Assembly (NCBI RefSeq): GCF_001049895.1
Contig: NZ_CVPE01000005.1
Span: forward strand, 186,001 to 250,000
Direction of reading: 5' to 3'
DNA from: Rubeoparvulum massiliense
GTDB lineage: Bacteria > Bacillota > Bacilli > Rubeoparvulales > Rubeoparvulaceae
Length of the DNA: 64,000 bases
The position numbers and the translations under genes were made by a program. The first letter of the stretch is position 1. Each line of letters starts with the position of its first letter. This document shows, piece by piece, positions 25,166-34,237 of this stretch. The notes beneath the pieces are model-generated. The model made no database searches. It was not told the origin of the DNA and saw only the letters and a program-made list of their open reading frames with translations.

Positions 25166-28100
25166 TTATTCTTCCGTTCTCCTACGATTTAACATCGCCC
25201 AAAATCCAACCATCAAGAAGAATGTTCCTGCGAATAGGAGGTCTGTCCTCGCCTTTTCTCCGGTTTTAGGTAAGGCTTCTTTGGTTTGATCCGATTGGTT
25301 AGGAGTACCTGATTCATCAGGTTGATTTGGTTCATTGGGATCACTAGGCTCTCCTGGTTGATTCGATTCATCTGGAGTTGTGGAATCGTCGGGCTGTGGT
25401 TGGGTGAGATCGTCTGAATGATCTCCGTCTCCGGGTTGCTTAGGATCGTCTGGGTTGCCAGGATCCACCGGCTGCTTTGGATCTTTGGGCTTATCTGGTT
25501 TATCTGGTTTATCTGGTTTATCTGGTTTATCTGGTTTATCCGGTTTATCTGGATCAGGATCCGTGGTGCTCTCTTTTTGGTTGGGGATGACGAGCTCTTT
25601 CGTGGTACGATCCATGATCACCGCCATATTTTTTGCAGTAGGTGTAATCACATACCCATTGGGAGCCTTTGTTTCCTTCAAGGTATATTGATCATAGGGA
25701 AGGTTCTCAAATACGATTTTCCCCGTAGCATCTGTTGTCTTCGTACTGAGCAATTGCCCCTTACTATCAAATAATTTAAACTCCGCTCCTGGTAATACTC
25801 TTTGTTCATTGGCTGAATCCACTTTGATAATGATGAGATCGCCCTGACCACGCTCATTCCTCTTCTCAACTCGTACCACTTCCGTTTGGTTCGCTTGAAT
25901 CGTGAAATCCACTGGGGTTGGATCCAATAAATAATGCTCAGGCGCCTTCGTCTCAACGAATCGATACTCACCAGCTTCTAATTGCTCAATAACGATTTGA
26001 CCATTGTTATCGGTGCTGTGTGTACTCACCTTTACATAATCCGAGCCTTCTTTTTTCTGCAATTCAAATTCTGCATCGGGTAGCACAGTTTCACCGTCAC
26101 TGTCCACCTTCGTTAATTCAACAGCTCGCTGCAGCGGTTGGTTTGGTACCGTGAATACTTGGTTGGGTTCCTTTAGTTTGATCGGTTTACCCTCCAGATA
26201 CTCATCTGCAATGGCATAGCCCGAGGGCGCTGCCAGCTCTTTTAAGATATAGCTCTTCAATCTATAGACACTAGATTCCGCTTCACCATTCTCGTCGGTG
26301 ATCAAGGTTTCCAGTAGTGTAGAGCCAGACTTATCATAGAGTCCAAATTTTGCACCTGCCAATGGTTCATTGGTTACTTCATCCACCTTGATAATCTTGA
26401 ACTTGCCTCTACCTGGTGGCTCCGCTCCGCCTCCAGCATCAGAGAAGTAGACAATGAATTCTTTACGGACTCGCTCATCAATCTCTCCTGAAGACTGGCC
26501 AACCAGATGAGCATCATTATTAATTTTCTCACCATTCTCAGCATTAATGAAGGACTGATATTCAAGGAGATATGCTTCATTAATAGCATCCGTAAAAATC
26601 AATGTGAACTGATTGTTATTTACCACTAAGGTGTACTCCGTTGGATCAACCAAGTCACCTTTTACCAATGCCCCATCACTGTTAACACTGGTTTCATACA
26701 GCTTGATGGAATCCTGAATCAGGATTTGATTCTCGGAGAGGGTATCGGTAAATGTGGCACCTGCCTCTAGATAGGATTGACCACGATTGATATGGACGGT
26801 CCAGAAGGCAAAATCGGAATCAATTCCTTCGCCTTGATAGCCTGTTTTATCGAGGAAGTCACCACCATGATGTGGTCTCACCGTAGCTGAGAGGTTAAGG
26901 ATGGGTTTGTGCTGGCCATCCTGCAATGTGGCTTGATTATGGTAAGACTCTCGTACAGGATGACCCACTAGACTGGTTTTGTACGTAATGCGGTAAGCAG
27001 AGCTAATCCTTCCTAGCTTAATTTCAAAGCCATCATTACCATGGGAGTCTTGCAACAGCGTAAATTCATATTGATCGTCAGGTACTAGGTTCCCTAGACT
27101 GACTCCATCGGGTCCACCAGTGAGGTTGAGATGATGAACCGTTAAAGAACCATCAACGAAGGTCTGCTCGCCACTATAGAAATCGCGGAAAATGGCATCA
27201 TTCAGTCTATGGAGATTATAATTCATATCGATAGTCCAAGTAATCTCTTTCGTTCTTGCATCATATGTCCCTGTCTTGTTCCCATTGTTGATGGTATAGC
27301 GATCTACAACGGCCTCAGCCCATTTGTTAATGGCAGGTTGTGGACGACCATCCACTTCCCACTTTAACTGTGCATGATTCTTGTATTTGCCATTTTGAAT
27401 TGGTTCGCGCGGGTTAAATTTGGTTACATAGGTGATCTCAAGTCTGGAGGTGACATCTCTCAAAAATGTGATTTTAAATCCAATATTATAACTTGGGTTA
27501 GGTTGTACTTCATAGTCCGTCCCTTTGATTAATCCTGGAATATTAATGCTTTCTTCTAATAGTACGAGGTTTTGGCCAACATAGTGATCAGTAATCACCA
27601 CACTCTCCATGGTCCCCTCATCTTGATTGAGGATGAGCTTCCAGGTGATGGTTTTATTCGCGTAATCAATAGATTCGAATTGCTTGTGGAAAACGGTTTG
27701 ACGAAGATGACGCTTTGCTTCTGCGGAAGTGCCATCATGAATCTCGACCCGATTGATAACGGGAGGACCATCTTCATTCACTCGCCCTTTTACCTTCGTA
27801 TCGAAGCGAATTTCGTATGCAGCGTTTATAGCTTGAGTAAATTTTAGCCGAAAGCCATAATCTGTGGCGGTTACCGTGTAATTGTTCACTTTTTGTCCTC
27901 GTGTCGCCTTACCATCCTCACCGATCGTCATTTGATATACGTTAAATGAATTTCTCAACAATTCAAGCTTGGAAGTATCGAAGCGATCATCAATCCATGC
28001 ATTTGCTACTTCGATGGTTTGCTCACTATAGTTGTATTGAATGGCCCAAGAAACCGTTTGTGTGGCAGTATTATAGGCAGTGGATTTTTTCCCGAGGGAA

Positions 28101-29266
28101 GTGCTATACTTCACGGTCACCGTTGCAGACGCTGTTGTTGATGGATAGTTCACTCCAGTTAGCACCGCTTCGTTGGTAAACTTCGTCACCGTTGTGCTTG
28201 TGATGTTTGTTTTATACTTTACCCGATAGGCATTTTCAATGTCCCTGAAGTGTAATTGAAATCCGTCTGCAGTTTCATTGACTGTATAAGTACTGAACAG
28301 TTCACCTTCCTGAACCGATCCATCGAGATTTACACGCAATGGATAGACTTCAATGGAATCGAGTACAATTGCTAGACCTTCGGGGATCTTATCCTGAAAG
28401 ATCGCCTCTGTAATTGAAGATTCCCCTTTGTTGAAATCAACCACCCAGTTGATCTCATTACGATCATTCTTCTTAATCACTTCGCCTGACTTATCCATCT
28501 CTTTGCCTTTATTCTTAAAATGTACGAGAATCACTTTGTCTCCATCTCGAAGTGGGAAGTGAATCGGTTGCTTCAAGCCACCTTCAAACTTGCCTTCGTC
28601 AAATTCTCTCCATACATAGAAGTATCCATTGAGTGGTGTACCTTCATCAATCTCCTCACTGAAGGTGAAGGTAACGGTCCCTTCAGGGGTTACTTCAAAT
28701 GTTCCTACTCCACCTTCCAATTCACCTGTAATTCTTCGATCCACTTTAATTTTATCAGGAAGTTCAAAGGTAAAGGTGGCGCCCGCACCGTATGGATGAT
28801 CCGCAGGTAGACTCCACAGATAATTGATTTCTACCTTCGAGCCTTGCTCAGGGCGAACATCCTCGATATTATTCCCATCCTGATCCTTCATGACCACATC
28901 GGTAAGGAGATTCTCAGTAATCACCTGACCTTCCGGAACGGTGATTGCTGGTTCTTCCATTTCAGTGGGGGACTCTTCTTCTGGTTCATTGATTGGATCT
29001 TCCACTCCATTGTTCGGATCTTCTCCAGAATCATTTCCTGGATCCTCCCCAGTATCATGATCTCCATCTTCTCCTGGTGCCTCATCTGCTGGATCGTCTA
29101 CTGGGTCCTCTACTGGCTCCTCTCCATCTTCTGCAATAATTGTACCTGCATCCTCTTCAATTACATCGCTGATACCTTCATCAGCATAAACGACTGGCGT
29201 TAGGCCAATAAAGCTTTGGACAACTAAGAGGATAGCAATAAAAATGATACCGAGTTGCTTTTTCAT
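25166..29266 (-). CDS. LPXTG-anchored Cna/SpaA-type adhesin, copy 2
   Basis: A 1366-residue paralogue of the adhesin at 19562-23419. Signal peptide at 1-29 (IAILLVVQSFIGLTPVVYA); then an extra acidic region (about 30-115, rich in Glu, Asp, Pro) absent from copy 1; Big_8-like domain; collagen-binding-type repeats; three SpaA/Cna B repeats (KFKIIKVDEVTNEPLAGAKF, ELTKVDSDGETVLPDAEFEL, LIIIKVDSANEQRVLPGAEF); a Lys-Pro-Asp repeat wall spacer; and LPKTGEKARTD, TM helix, RRRTEE tail. Same ribosome site and spacing as copy 1. Lies 57 bases after sortase copy 2, so sortase-adhesin forms a duplicated unit. Confidence 0.9.
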   Translation of the reverse strand: MKKQLGIIFIAILLVVQSFIGLTPVVYADEGISDVIEEDAGTIIAEDGEEPVEDPVDDPADEAPGEDGDHDTGEDPGNDSGEDPNNGVEDPINEPEEESPTEMEEPAITVPEGQVITENLLTDVVMKDQDGNNIEDVRPEQGSKVEINYLWSLPADHPYGAGATFTFELPDKIKVDRRITGELEGGVGTFEVTPEGTVTFTFSEEIDEGTPLNGYFYVWREFDEGKFEGGLKQPIHFPLRDGDKVILVHFKNKGKEMDKSGEVIKKNDRNEINWVVDFNKGESSITEAIFQDKIPEGLAIVLDSIEVYPLRVNLDGSVQEGELFSTYTVNETADGFQLHFRDIENAYRVKYKTNITSTTVTKFTNEAVLTGVNYPSTTASATVTVKYSTSLGKKSTAYNTATQTVSWAIQYNYSEQTIEVANAWIDDRFDTSKLELLRNSFNVYQMTIGEDGKATRGQKVNNYTVTATDYGFRLKFTQAINAAYEIRFDTKVKGRVNEDGPPVINRVEIHDGTSAEAKRHLRQTVFHKQFESIDYANKTITWKLILNQDEGTMESVVITDHYVGQNLVLLEESINIPGLIKGTDYEVQPNPSYNIGFKITFLRDVTSRLEITYVTKFNPREPIQNGKYKNHAQLKWEVDGRPQPAINKWAEAVVDRYTINNGNKTGTYDARTKEITWTIDMNYNLHRLNDAIFRDFYSGEQTFVDGSLTVHHLNLTGGPDGVSLGNLVPDDQYEFTLLQDSHGNDGFEIKLGRISSAYRITYKTSLVGHPVRESYHNQATLQDGQHKPILNLSATVRPHHGGDFLDKTGYQGEGIDSDFAFWTVHINRGQSYLEAGATFTDTLSENQILIQDSIKLYETSVNSDGALVKGDLVDPTEYTLVVNNNQFTLIFTDAINEAYLLEYQSFINAENGEKINNDAHLVGQSSGEIDERVRKEFIVYFSDAGGGAEPPGRGKFKIIKVDEVTNEPLAGAKFGLYDKSGSTLLETLITDENGEAESSVYRLKSYILKELAAPSGYAIADEYLEGKPIKLKEPNQVFTVPNQPLQRAVELTKVDSDGETVLPDAEFELQKKEGSDYVKVSTHSTDNNGQIVIEQLEAGEYRFVETKAPEHYLLDPTPVDFTIQANQTEVVRVEKRNERGQGDLIIIKVDSANEQRVLPGAEFKLFDSKGQLLSTKTTDATGKIVFENLPYDQYTLKETKAPNGYVITPTAKNMAVIMDRTTKELVIPNQKESTTDPDPDKPDKPDKPDKPDKPDKPDKPKDPKQPVDPGNPDDPKQPGDGDHSDDLTQPQPDDSTTPDESNQPGEPSDPNEPNQPDESGTPNQSDQTKEALPKTGEKARTDLLFAGTFFLMVGFWAMLNRRRTEE
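25491..25553 (-). repeat. 9-bp tandem repeat encoding Lys-Pro-Asp
   Basis: Seven head-to-tail copies of TTATCTGGT (plus strand), two with one base change, encode the (KPD)n wall spacer of adhesin copy 2. Perfect in-frame repeats of this kind change length by slippage, altering reach of the adhesin without breaking the frame. Confidence 0.85.
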
Positions 29267-29323
29267 TCAATTCCCCTTCCTATTACGAAAAACTGTTCTT
29301 CTCATCATTCATTGCAAACGCTA

Positions 29324-30175
29324 CTAAGGAGTACTCTCTGTTTTCTGCGTTAATTTAGCTTGCACAATCAGCCGGTCTGTTGGATTCTCAGCGCCAATGG
29401 GGGTACATGTCACCAAGGTGATCAATGGCTCTTCTTGGTCAGCTAGTACGTTGACTTCTGTCTGGTCCACCAAAAAGGATTGGACCACAATAAACGTATA
29501 AACATTGGTTCTTGTCTTCACTTCAATCTCATCATCTGCTGTTAATTCATTTAGTCGATTAAATTGCTTGCCATAGGCGATGGCTCGATGTCCTGCAATT
29601 CCCACATTATGAATACCAAACTCTTTTTTGGGCTCGATGATACCAACACCTTTTCGAAGTGAGGTTTCACTGGCCCCTGCAAAGATGGGGATTGTAGCCT
29701 CGATTTTTGGAATTCGGATGACTCCCCTTACACCATCGAGTTTGGCTAGTTCGTCGGAATTGGATATTTTTTGGTGTTGAGATGGAGAATTGGATTGTGG
29801 ATTTGATCGTGGTTGAGGTTGTAGTTCTGGTTGATGTTGAGGTTGGGATGGAAGAATGTGTGAGGATGATGATCCTATGTCTGCTTCTGGTTGTGATTGT
29901 GGATGTGATTGTGGATGTGATTGTGGATGTGATTGTGGATGTGATTGTGGATGTGATTGTGGATGTACTTGTGGTGAGCTGGATTCTAAAGCGTCATTGA
30001 TCTGGCCTAGACGTTCAAAGGTTTCAATAAGTTCCTTTTGTTCAGCATCTAGTACTACCTTTTCCATTTGTGGGTAGAAGATCAGAATGAGGCCAATGAT
30101 GATGGGGACAGACCCCCACTGCTTTAAAGCATTAAAGATTGACCACCTCCTATATGTGAAAATTGAAATAGCCAC
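29324..30175 (-). CDS. Class D sortase, copy 2, with repeat-altered N terminus
   Basis: Paralogue of the sortase at 23491-24150: TM (VPIIIGLILIFYPQMEKVV), linker, and catalytic barrel with VGIAGHRAIAYGKQFNRL and LITLVTCTPIGAENPTDRL. The linker carries a six-fold HPQS repeat absent in copy 1. The N terminus is odd: codons for NALKQWGSVP come from the REP-like element at 30104-30136. The AGGAGG at about 30146 is followed by no in-frame ATG/GTG/TTG; the only upstream in-frame start is GTG 30175, which lies in a hairpin and lacks a clear ribosome site. Real start and translation level are uncertain. Confidence 0.8.
   Translation of the reverse strand: MAISIFTYRRWSIFNALKQWGSVPIIIGLILIFYPQMEKVVLDAEQKELIETFERLGQINDALESSSPQVHPQSHPQSHPQSHPQSHPQSHPQSQPEADIGSSSSHILPSQPQHQPELQPQPRSNPQSNSPSQHQKISNSDELAKLDGVRGVIRIPKIEATIPIFAGASETSLRKGVGIIEPKKEFGIHNVGIAGHRAIAYGKQFNRLNELTADDEIEVKTRTNVYTFIVVQSFLVDQTEVNVLADQEEPLITLVTCTPIGAENPTDRLIVQAKLTQKTESTP
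29895..29966 (-). repeat. 12-bp tandem repeat encoding His-Pro-Gln-Ser in sortase 2
   Basis: Six exact copies of GATTGTGGATGT (plus strand), coding for HPQS units in the linker between membrane anchor and catalytic domain. Likely to vary in copy number between strains. Confidence 0.9.
30104..30136. repeat. REP-like element R1 (half unit)
   Basis: Plus strand GGGGACAGACCCCC (30104-30117) followed by ACTGCTTTAAAGCATTAAAG. It corresponds to one palindrome plus the TTAACGCGTTAAAGCAA-like core of the fuller copies. It lies inside the 5' end of sortase copy 2. Confidence 0.75.
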
Positions 30176-30317
30176 CTTATTAGCGGTGGCTATTTTCTTA
30201 GTAGATTATTATGAAATTTCGTCTGAGGATATTACTATTTCATTTTATCTATTTTATGCTTGTTCAATAAATCATAGATACATTATTTTGCTAAGGTCGC
30301 TAAAGGTGGGACGGCAC
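30166..30317 (+). pseudogene. Remnant of a third toxin-antitoxin copy
   Basis: Hairpin AAATAGCCACC/GGTGGCTATTT (30166-30195) matches the hairpins at 24373-24402 and 24887-24916. The segment 30290-30317 matches the toxin leader at 24714-24742 closely (GCTAAGGTCGCTAAAGGTGG versus GCTGAGGTCGTTAAGGGTGG). No toxin frame follows; the Uma2 pseudogene begins instead. It stands at the same place relative to sortase 2 as copies A/B stand to sortase 1. Confidence 0.6.
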
Positions 30318-30333
30318 ATCGCCATATGAAGTG

Positions 30334-30903
30334 TCAAATCTCAAGGGCAAAGATCGATCGTAATGAGATGTGTAAATCCGAATATTCGATTGATCGCAAT
30401 GTATCTTCTTCCCCATAGGTGACCCGCTCCAGATATGCACCATCCTTCAAATGATATACATGAATCATTCGATTGGCTGTATCCACAATCCAATACTCTT
30501 TCACACCATACCGCTGATAGGCATAGAACTTTTCGTTATAATCTTTTAGCGCAGTTGCTGGTGATAATACTTCAACGATGAGCGTAGGCGCACCAAAGCA
30601 GCCTTTGGACACGATTTGATTTTTATTACATACAACTGTGATATCTGGTTGCATGATGTCATCAGGCTTTTCAAAATGATTAGAGACGCTAAAATAAACA
30701 TTGAATGGCGCAGTAAAGACCAAGCAACCGTGATTCTGAAAATAGCTCCGCATAGCATAAAACAATTCACCAACAGCAAACTAATGCATGGTGGAAGGAG
30801 CAGGCGTCATGTTATATGCTCTGCCATTAATTAATTCCCAAGGCCCTTCCCATGTTTGCCAATCTTCATAGGTATGCCATTTTGATTGATCTGGAATCTT
30901 CAT
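30334..30903 (-). pseudogene. Uma2-family (DUF820) nuclease-like gene broken by one amber codon
   Basis: Uma2 proteins have a PD-(D/E)XK nuclease-like fold and mostly unknown roles. Reading from ATG 30903 (GAGGTG six bases upstream) gives MKIPDQSKWHTYEDWQTW, ELINGRAYNMTPAPSTMH, then TAG at 30783-30781, then in the same frame FAVGELFYAMRSYF, DDIMQPDITVVCNKNQIVSK, TLIVEVLSPATALKDYNEKF and KEYWIVDTANRMIHVYHLKD to the normal end. A single change from CAG to TAG would explain it. The core PDI...VEVLS...K residues survive, so the decay is recent or the stop is bypassed. Confidence 0.85.
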
Positions 30904-30920
30904 GGTCATCACCTCTAAGG

Positions 30921-30955
30921 TGGGGGTCTTGTGGTGGGGGTCTGACCCCTTCAAT
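30921..30955. repeat. REP-like element R2
   Basis: TGGGGGTCTTGTGGTGGGGGTCTGACCCC-type sequence with one intact palindrome (GGGGTCTGACCCC) and a degenerate one. Lies between the Uma2 pseudogene and the spermidine synthase-like gene. Confidence 0.7.
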
Positions 30956-31022
30956 CCCTTCAATCCTATCTTATTCCATGATAGGATGTAATAGACAATA
31001 CGAATCCAAGGGAGGGATTGCT

Positions 31023-31901
31023 GTGAGGATGATACCTCCTTATTTACAGCAGATTGATGGAGTTTGGTGGTTGGTAGAGGATGACCGGGATAATCTAAAA
31101 GTAAGCTATCGGATTAAGAATGTGATCTTTTCTGAAACATCATCTTTTCAACATGTAATGATTCTCGATTCCTATGATTTTGGACGCATGCTCGTGCTAG
31201 ACGGCGCTGTCCAAACCACGGCTCTGGACGGTTATATCTATAATGAGATGATCGCCCATATACCACTGCTTTTCCATCCTGATCCGAAGAATGTACTGGT
31301 AATTGGAGGCGGAGACTGTGGTGTTGTACGAGAGTTGGCTAAGTATCCAGAGCTTGAGACCATCGATATGGTGGAGATTGACCAAATCGTTGTGAATGCT
31401 GCTCTTAACCACTTACCTGAAGTGTCTGGTAATATTAAGGACCCTCGTCTGCAGTTCCACTTTACTGATGGCGTTCAATTCGTAAAAGAAAAGAAGGACG
31501 CCTATGACGTTGTAATTATTGATTCTTCGGATCCAGTTGGCCCTGCTGAACAGCTCTTTACTTCTGAATTCTATCAAAATGTCTATCAGAGCCTACGAAA
31601 GGATGGTGTCATGGTCTGTCAGAGTGAATCGCCCATCCTTTATGCTCCCATCATGGAGAGATGCTATAACTCTATTCGGGAGATCTTCGCTAGTGCTCAT
31701 CTTTATACCGCAACGGTTCCTACCTACCCTGGTGGACTCTGGAGCTTCACTCTCGGGTTGAAGCAGTCAGGTGGAATCCAACAGAGGCGACAATTAGCTA
31801 CTCCTACTCGTTATATAAACCGAGGCATAGTGGAAAGTGCTTTTCATTTGCCAGAATTTCTTCATCGTGGGGGTCAGACCCCCATGATGTTAATGCGTTA
31901 A
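31023..31901 (+). CDS. speE: Polyamine aminopropyltransferase (spermidine synthase-like)
   Basis: Transfers an aminopropyl group from decarboxylated S-adenosylmethionine to putrescine. 292 residues from GTG 31023, with GGAGGG seven bases upstream. Motifs: N-terminal beta domain (KVSYRIKNVIFSETSSFQHV), LVLDGAVQTTALDGYIYNEM, NVLVIGGGDCGVVRELAKYP (family usually GGGDGG), IDMVEIDQIVV, DVVIIDSSDPVGPAEQLFTS and PTYPGGLWSF. The last ~11 codons and the stop come from REP-like element R3. No speD or speB lies beside it, so the substrate is not proven by context. Confidence 0.9.
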   Translation: MRMIPPYLQQIDGVWWLVEDDRDNLKVSYRIKNVIFSETSSFQHVMILDSYDFGRMLVLDGAVQTTALDGYIYNEMIAHIPLLFHPDPKNVLVIGGGDCGVVRELAKYPELETIDMVEIDQIVVNAALNHLPEVSGNIKDPRLQFHFTDGVQFVKEKKDAYDVVIIDSSDPVGPAEQLFTSEFYQNVYQSLRKDGVMVCQSESPILYAPIMERCYNSIREIFASAHLYTATVPTYPGGLWSFTLGLKQSGGIQQRRQLATPTRYINRGIVESAFHLPEFLHRGGQTPMMLMR

Positions 31902-31924
31902 AGCAATGGGGGACTGACCCCCCA
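31867..31924. repeat. REP-like element R3 (full unit)
   Basis: TGGGGGTCAGACCCCCA (31868-31884), then TTAATGCGTTAA core followed by AGCAA, then TGGGGGACTGACCCCCCA (31907-31924). It provides the tail and stop codon of the spermidine synthase-like gene. The GC-rich stem could also act as its terminator. The following 31926-32057 is T-rich and holds only the ribosome site of the next gene. Confidence 0.85.
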
Positions 31925-32057
31925 TTCACAACCTCTCCATTTTTTGTTATGGTATTTATGTTAGGTTTTGTTTGCTTTAGTTAGCTTTTGTTATGTTTGG
32001 TTATTTTAAGGCAACTAAACTTAATCGTAACGTATTAAAAATGGGAGGAAGTAGAGT

Positions 32058-33185
32058 ATGAAACACAAATGGAACAGCGCAGATCATGGTTGGAAAGGTA
32101 GCAAAAGTATACTATTCCTTTTACTTATTTTTTTATTGCTAGTGATGGGAGGATGCGGTGATAAGAGTTCAGAGACCATCGAACAACCCGCTGAAATCCC
32201 TGAAAATCCCGTTTCTGAACAAGAAGAAAAACTGACAGAACGTATGTTAACGGACCAAATGGGTAGAGAAATCGTACTACCACAGGAAGTAAATCGTGTG
32301 ATTTCTACCCATCGGCCTCTCACATTTTTTGTTTATGCTGTAGGAGGACAAGAGAAATTGGTGGCAGTTGATAATAATTCAGCGACCAGTCCATTCTTAC
32401 AGGAAATTTATCCTCAAGTGGCTGAATTACCTACGGTAGGAACCAAAAAAGAGGGACTAAATATTGAAGCCATTGTTGCTGCCCAACCCGATGTAGTCAT
32501 TCTCGCAAATCTAAAGGGAAATGATGTAGTTTTAGAACAGTTAGAAACACAAGGAATTGCAGCGGTTGTACTTGACCCTGAATCGGTAGTCGATATGAAA
32601 GAAACAGCACGGATTATGGGGATTATCTTCAACCAAGAGGAGCAAGCAACGGAGCTTATTGCCTACTATGAAGAGACAGAAAAGTTGATCGCTGACCGTT
32701 TAACTGATCTGCAAGCAGATGAGAAAAAGCGGGTATATATGACAGGATCAGAAGTTCTAAAAACTCCTTCAGCAGATATGTATCAGCACTATTTAATAGA
32801 AAAGGCAGGGGGAATTAATGTTGCTCAGGACTTGCTAGGTGGCTTCTCACAAGTTTCAACCGAGCAAGTGGTTGCATGGAACCCCGACGTGATTATTGGC
32901 CTACAATATTGCAAGGAGAGTCTCACCGATGTGGTAGCAACCAATCCACAGCTAGCTAGTGTAACGGCAGTACAAGAAGGTGAGGTCTATCGCTTTCCAT
33001 CTAATCTTGTCAACTGGGATTATCCGGAACCCAGCTCTGCCCTAGGCATGCTTTGGTTAGCACAAAAGCTATATCCTGAGCAATTGGCAGATATCGATAT
33101 ACAGGTGGTAGCAGATCAATTTTATCAGCAGTTCTATGGCAAGAGCTTTTCAGAGATTGGTGGAGTGATTGAGACAGAATGGTAA
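32058..33185 (+). CDS. ABC transporter substrate-binding lipoprotein (iron/cobalamin type)
   Basis: A 375-residue extracellular lipoprotein that captures a metal complex for import. Signal II with lipobox LLLVMGGC (Cys about 33). The TroA/FepB-like fold is visible: MLTDQMGREIVLPQEVNRVI, IEAIVAAQPDVVILA, VVLDPESVVDMKETARIMG, KRVYMTGSEVLKTPSADMY and VVAWNPDVIIGLQ. Family members carry ferric siderophores, haem or vitamin B12; I cannot choose. First of three overlapping genes (permease starts 7 bases before its end). GGGAGG precedes the ATG. Confidence 0.9.
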   Translation: MKHKWNSADHGWKGSKSILFLLLIFLLLVMGGCGDKSSETIEQPAEIPENPVSEQEEKLTERMLTDQMGREIVLPQEVNRVISTHRPLTFFVYAVGGQEKLVAVDNNSATSPFLQEIYPQVAELPTVGTKKEGLNIEAIVAAQPDVVILANLKGNDVVLEQLETQGIAAVVLDPESVVDMKETARIMGIIFNQEEQATELIAYYEETEKLIADRLTDLQADEKKRVYMTGSEVLKTPSADMYQHYLIEKAGGINVAQDLLGGFSQVSTEQVVAWNPDVIIGLQYCKESLTDVVATNPQLASVTAVQEGEVYRFPSNLVNWDYPEPSSALGMLWLAQKLYPEQLADIDIQVVADQFYQQFYGKSFSEIGGVIETEW

Positions 33186-34237
33186 AGGTTGCTGTCAAGA
33201 ATGATGGACTAAAAGGAAAAGCTGGAGGCAAATGGAGTGTTCTGCTCCTCGCTGCTTTCAGCCTTTTTATCACAATTCTAATATCATTGCGACTTGGGCG
33301 ATTTGAGATTGGGTCAGCAGAGATTCTACAGTTTATGTGGAAATGGCTCTTTGCTCCGAATCTCTTAGACTTGAGCCAGCCCATGGAGAGTGTCTTTTAC
33401 TATATTCGTCTGCCACGCATTCTCTTGGCTGTTGTGGTAGGCGCTAGTCTTGCAATTACAGGCACTCTCTTTCAGGGAATTTTCCGTAATCCCCTAGCAT
33501 CACCAGATATTTTGGGGGTGTCTTCAGGCTGTGCTTTTGGTGCGGCATTAGGTATTATTTGGGATGTGCAAATTCCTTTTAAGATACAGATCCTTGCTTT
33601 CCTATTTGGTCTGCTTTCAATGTTCCTAGTCTTTACATTGGCAAGGTTGAGTAAAGGCGACCGAGTTGTGATGCTCGTACTGATTGGAACCATTGTCTCT
33701 GCTTTATTTGGTGCAGCACTATCGTTTTTAAAATATATCGCTGATCCGGTAGAAGACTTGGCTGCTATCGTTTTTTGGACGATGGGTGGACTGCACAGAG
33801 CTACTTGGGGAACGGTATTACCCCTTCTATTCACTCTACTACCAGGCTTCATTCTTCTTCTCTTGCTCTCGTGGAAGGTGAATATCTTGTCATTAGGAGA
33901 TGAGGAGGCAAAAAGCTTAGGAATTCCTGTTCAGCTTTTTCGAAGCGTTTTGATCGTTGTGGCTACGTTGATGCTGGCAGCCACGATTAGTATTACTGGC
34001 ACCATTGGTTGGGTGGGGCTTGTGATTCCCCATATTGCTCGGATTTTGATAGGCTCTGATCATCAATACACATTTCCCATGTCAATGCTAGTAGGAGCCA
34101 CCTTTGTTCTTATGATGGATGATCTGGCCCGTAGCTTAACTACAGCGGAGATCCCCTTATCGATTCTCACCGCTCTTGTCGGTGCACCATTTTTTGCTTA
34201 CTTATTGACGAAGGGGAAGGGGAAGGTATGGAACTAA
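33179..34237 (+). CDS. ABC transporter permease, FecCD family
   Basis: A 352-residue inner-membrane permease with about ten helices. Family marks: YIRLPRILLAVVVGASLAIT, GTLFQGIFRNPLASPDILGV (coupling-region start), LSLGDEEAKSLGIPVQLFR, ITGTIGWVGLVIPHIARILI. It forms the channel for the substrate-binding protein just upstream. Overlaps both neighbours by a few bases, so translation is coupled. Substrate class: ferric siderophore, haem or cobalamin. Confidence 0.93.
   Translation: MVKVAVKNDGLKGKAGGKWSVLLLAAFSLFITILISLRLGRFEIGSAEILQFMWKWLFAPNLLDLSQPMESVFYYIRLPRILLAVVVGASLAITGTLFQGIFRNPLASPDILGVSSGCAFGAALGIIWDVQIPFKIQILAFLFGLLSMFLVFTLARLSKGDRVVMLVLIGTIVSALFGAALSFLKYIADPVEDLAAIVFWTMGGLHRATWGTVLPLLFTLLPGFILLLLLSWKVNILSLGDEEAKSLGIPVQLFRSVLIVVATLMLAATISITGTIGWVGLVIPHIARILIGSDHQYTFPMSMLVGATFVLMMDDLARSLTTAEIPLSILTALVGAPFFAYLLTKGKGKVWN

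Noticed and set aside
25418-25774. Repetitive open frames on the plus strand opposite adhesin 2
   Set aside because: Reverse readings of the KPD repeat; the minus-strand protein is clearly real.
29895-29966. CRISPR array
   Set aside because: Units are 12 bp, directly adjacent, with no spacers, and lie in frame in a coding gene.
29856-30077. Cys-Asp-Gly repeat protein on the plus strand
   Set aside because: It is the reverse reading of the 12-bp HPQS repeat of sortase 2 and has no ribosome site.
31926-32057. Riboswitch or regulatory RNA before the iron/cobalamin-type importer
   Set aside because: The stretch is T-rich with TTTGTTA-like repeats, too short and too unstructured for a cobalamin or other known riboswitch.
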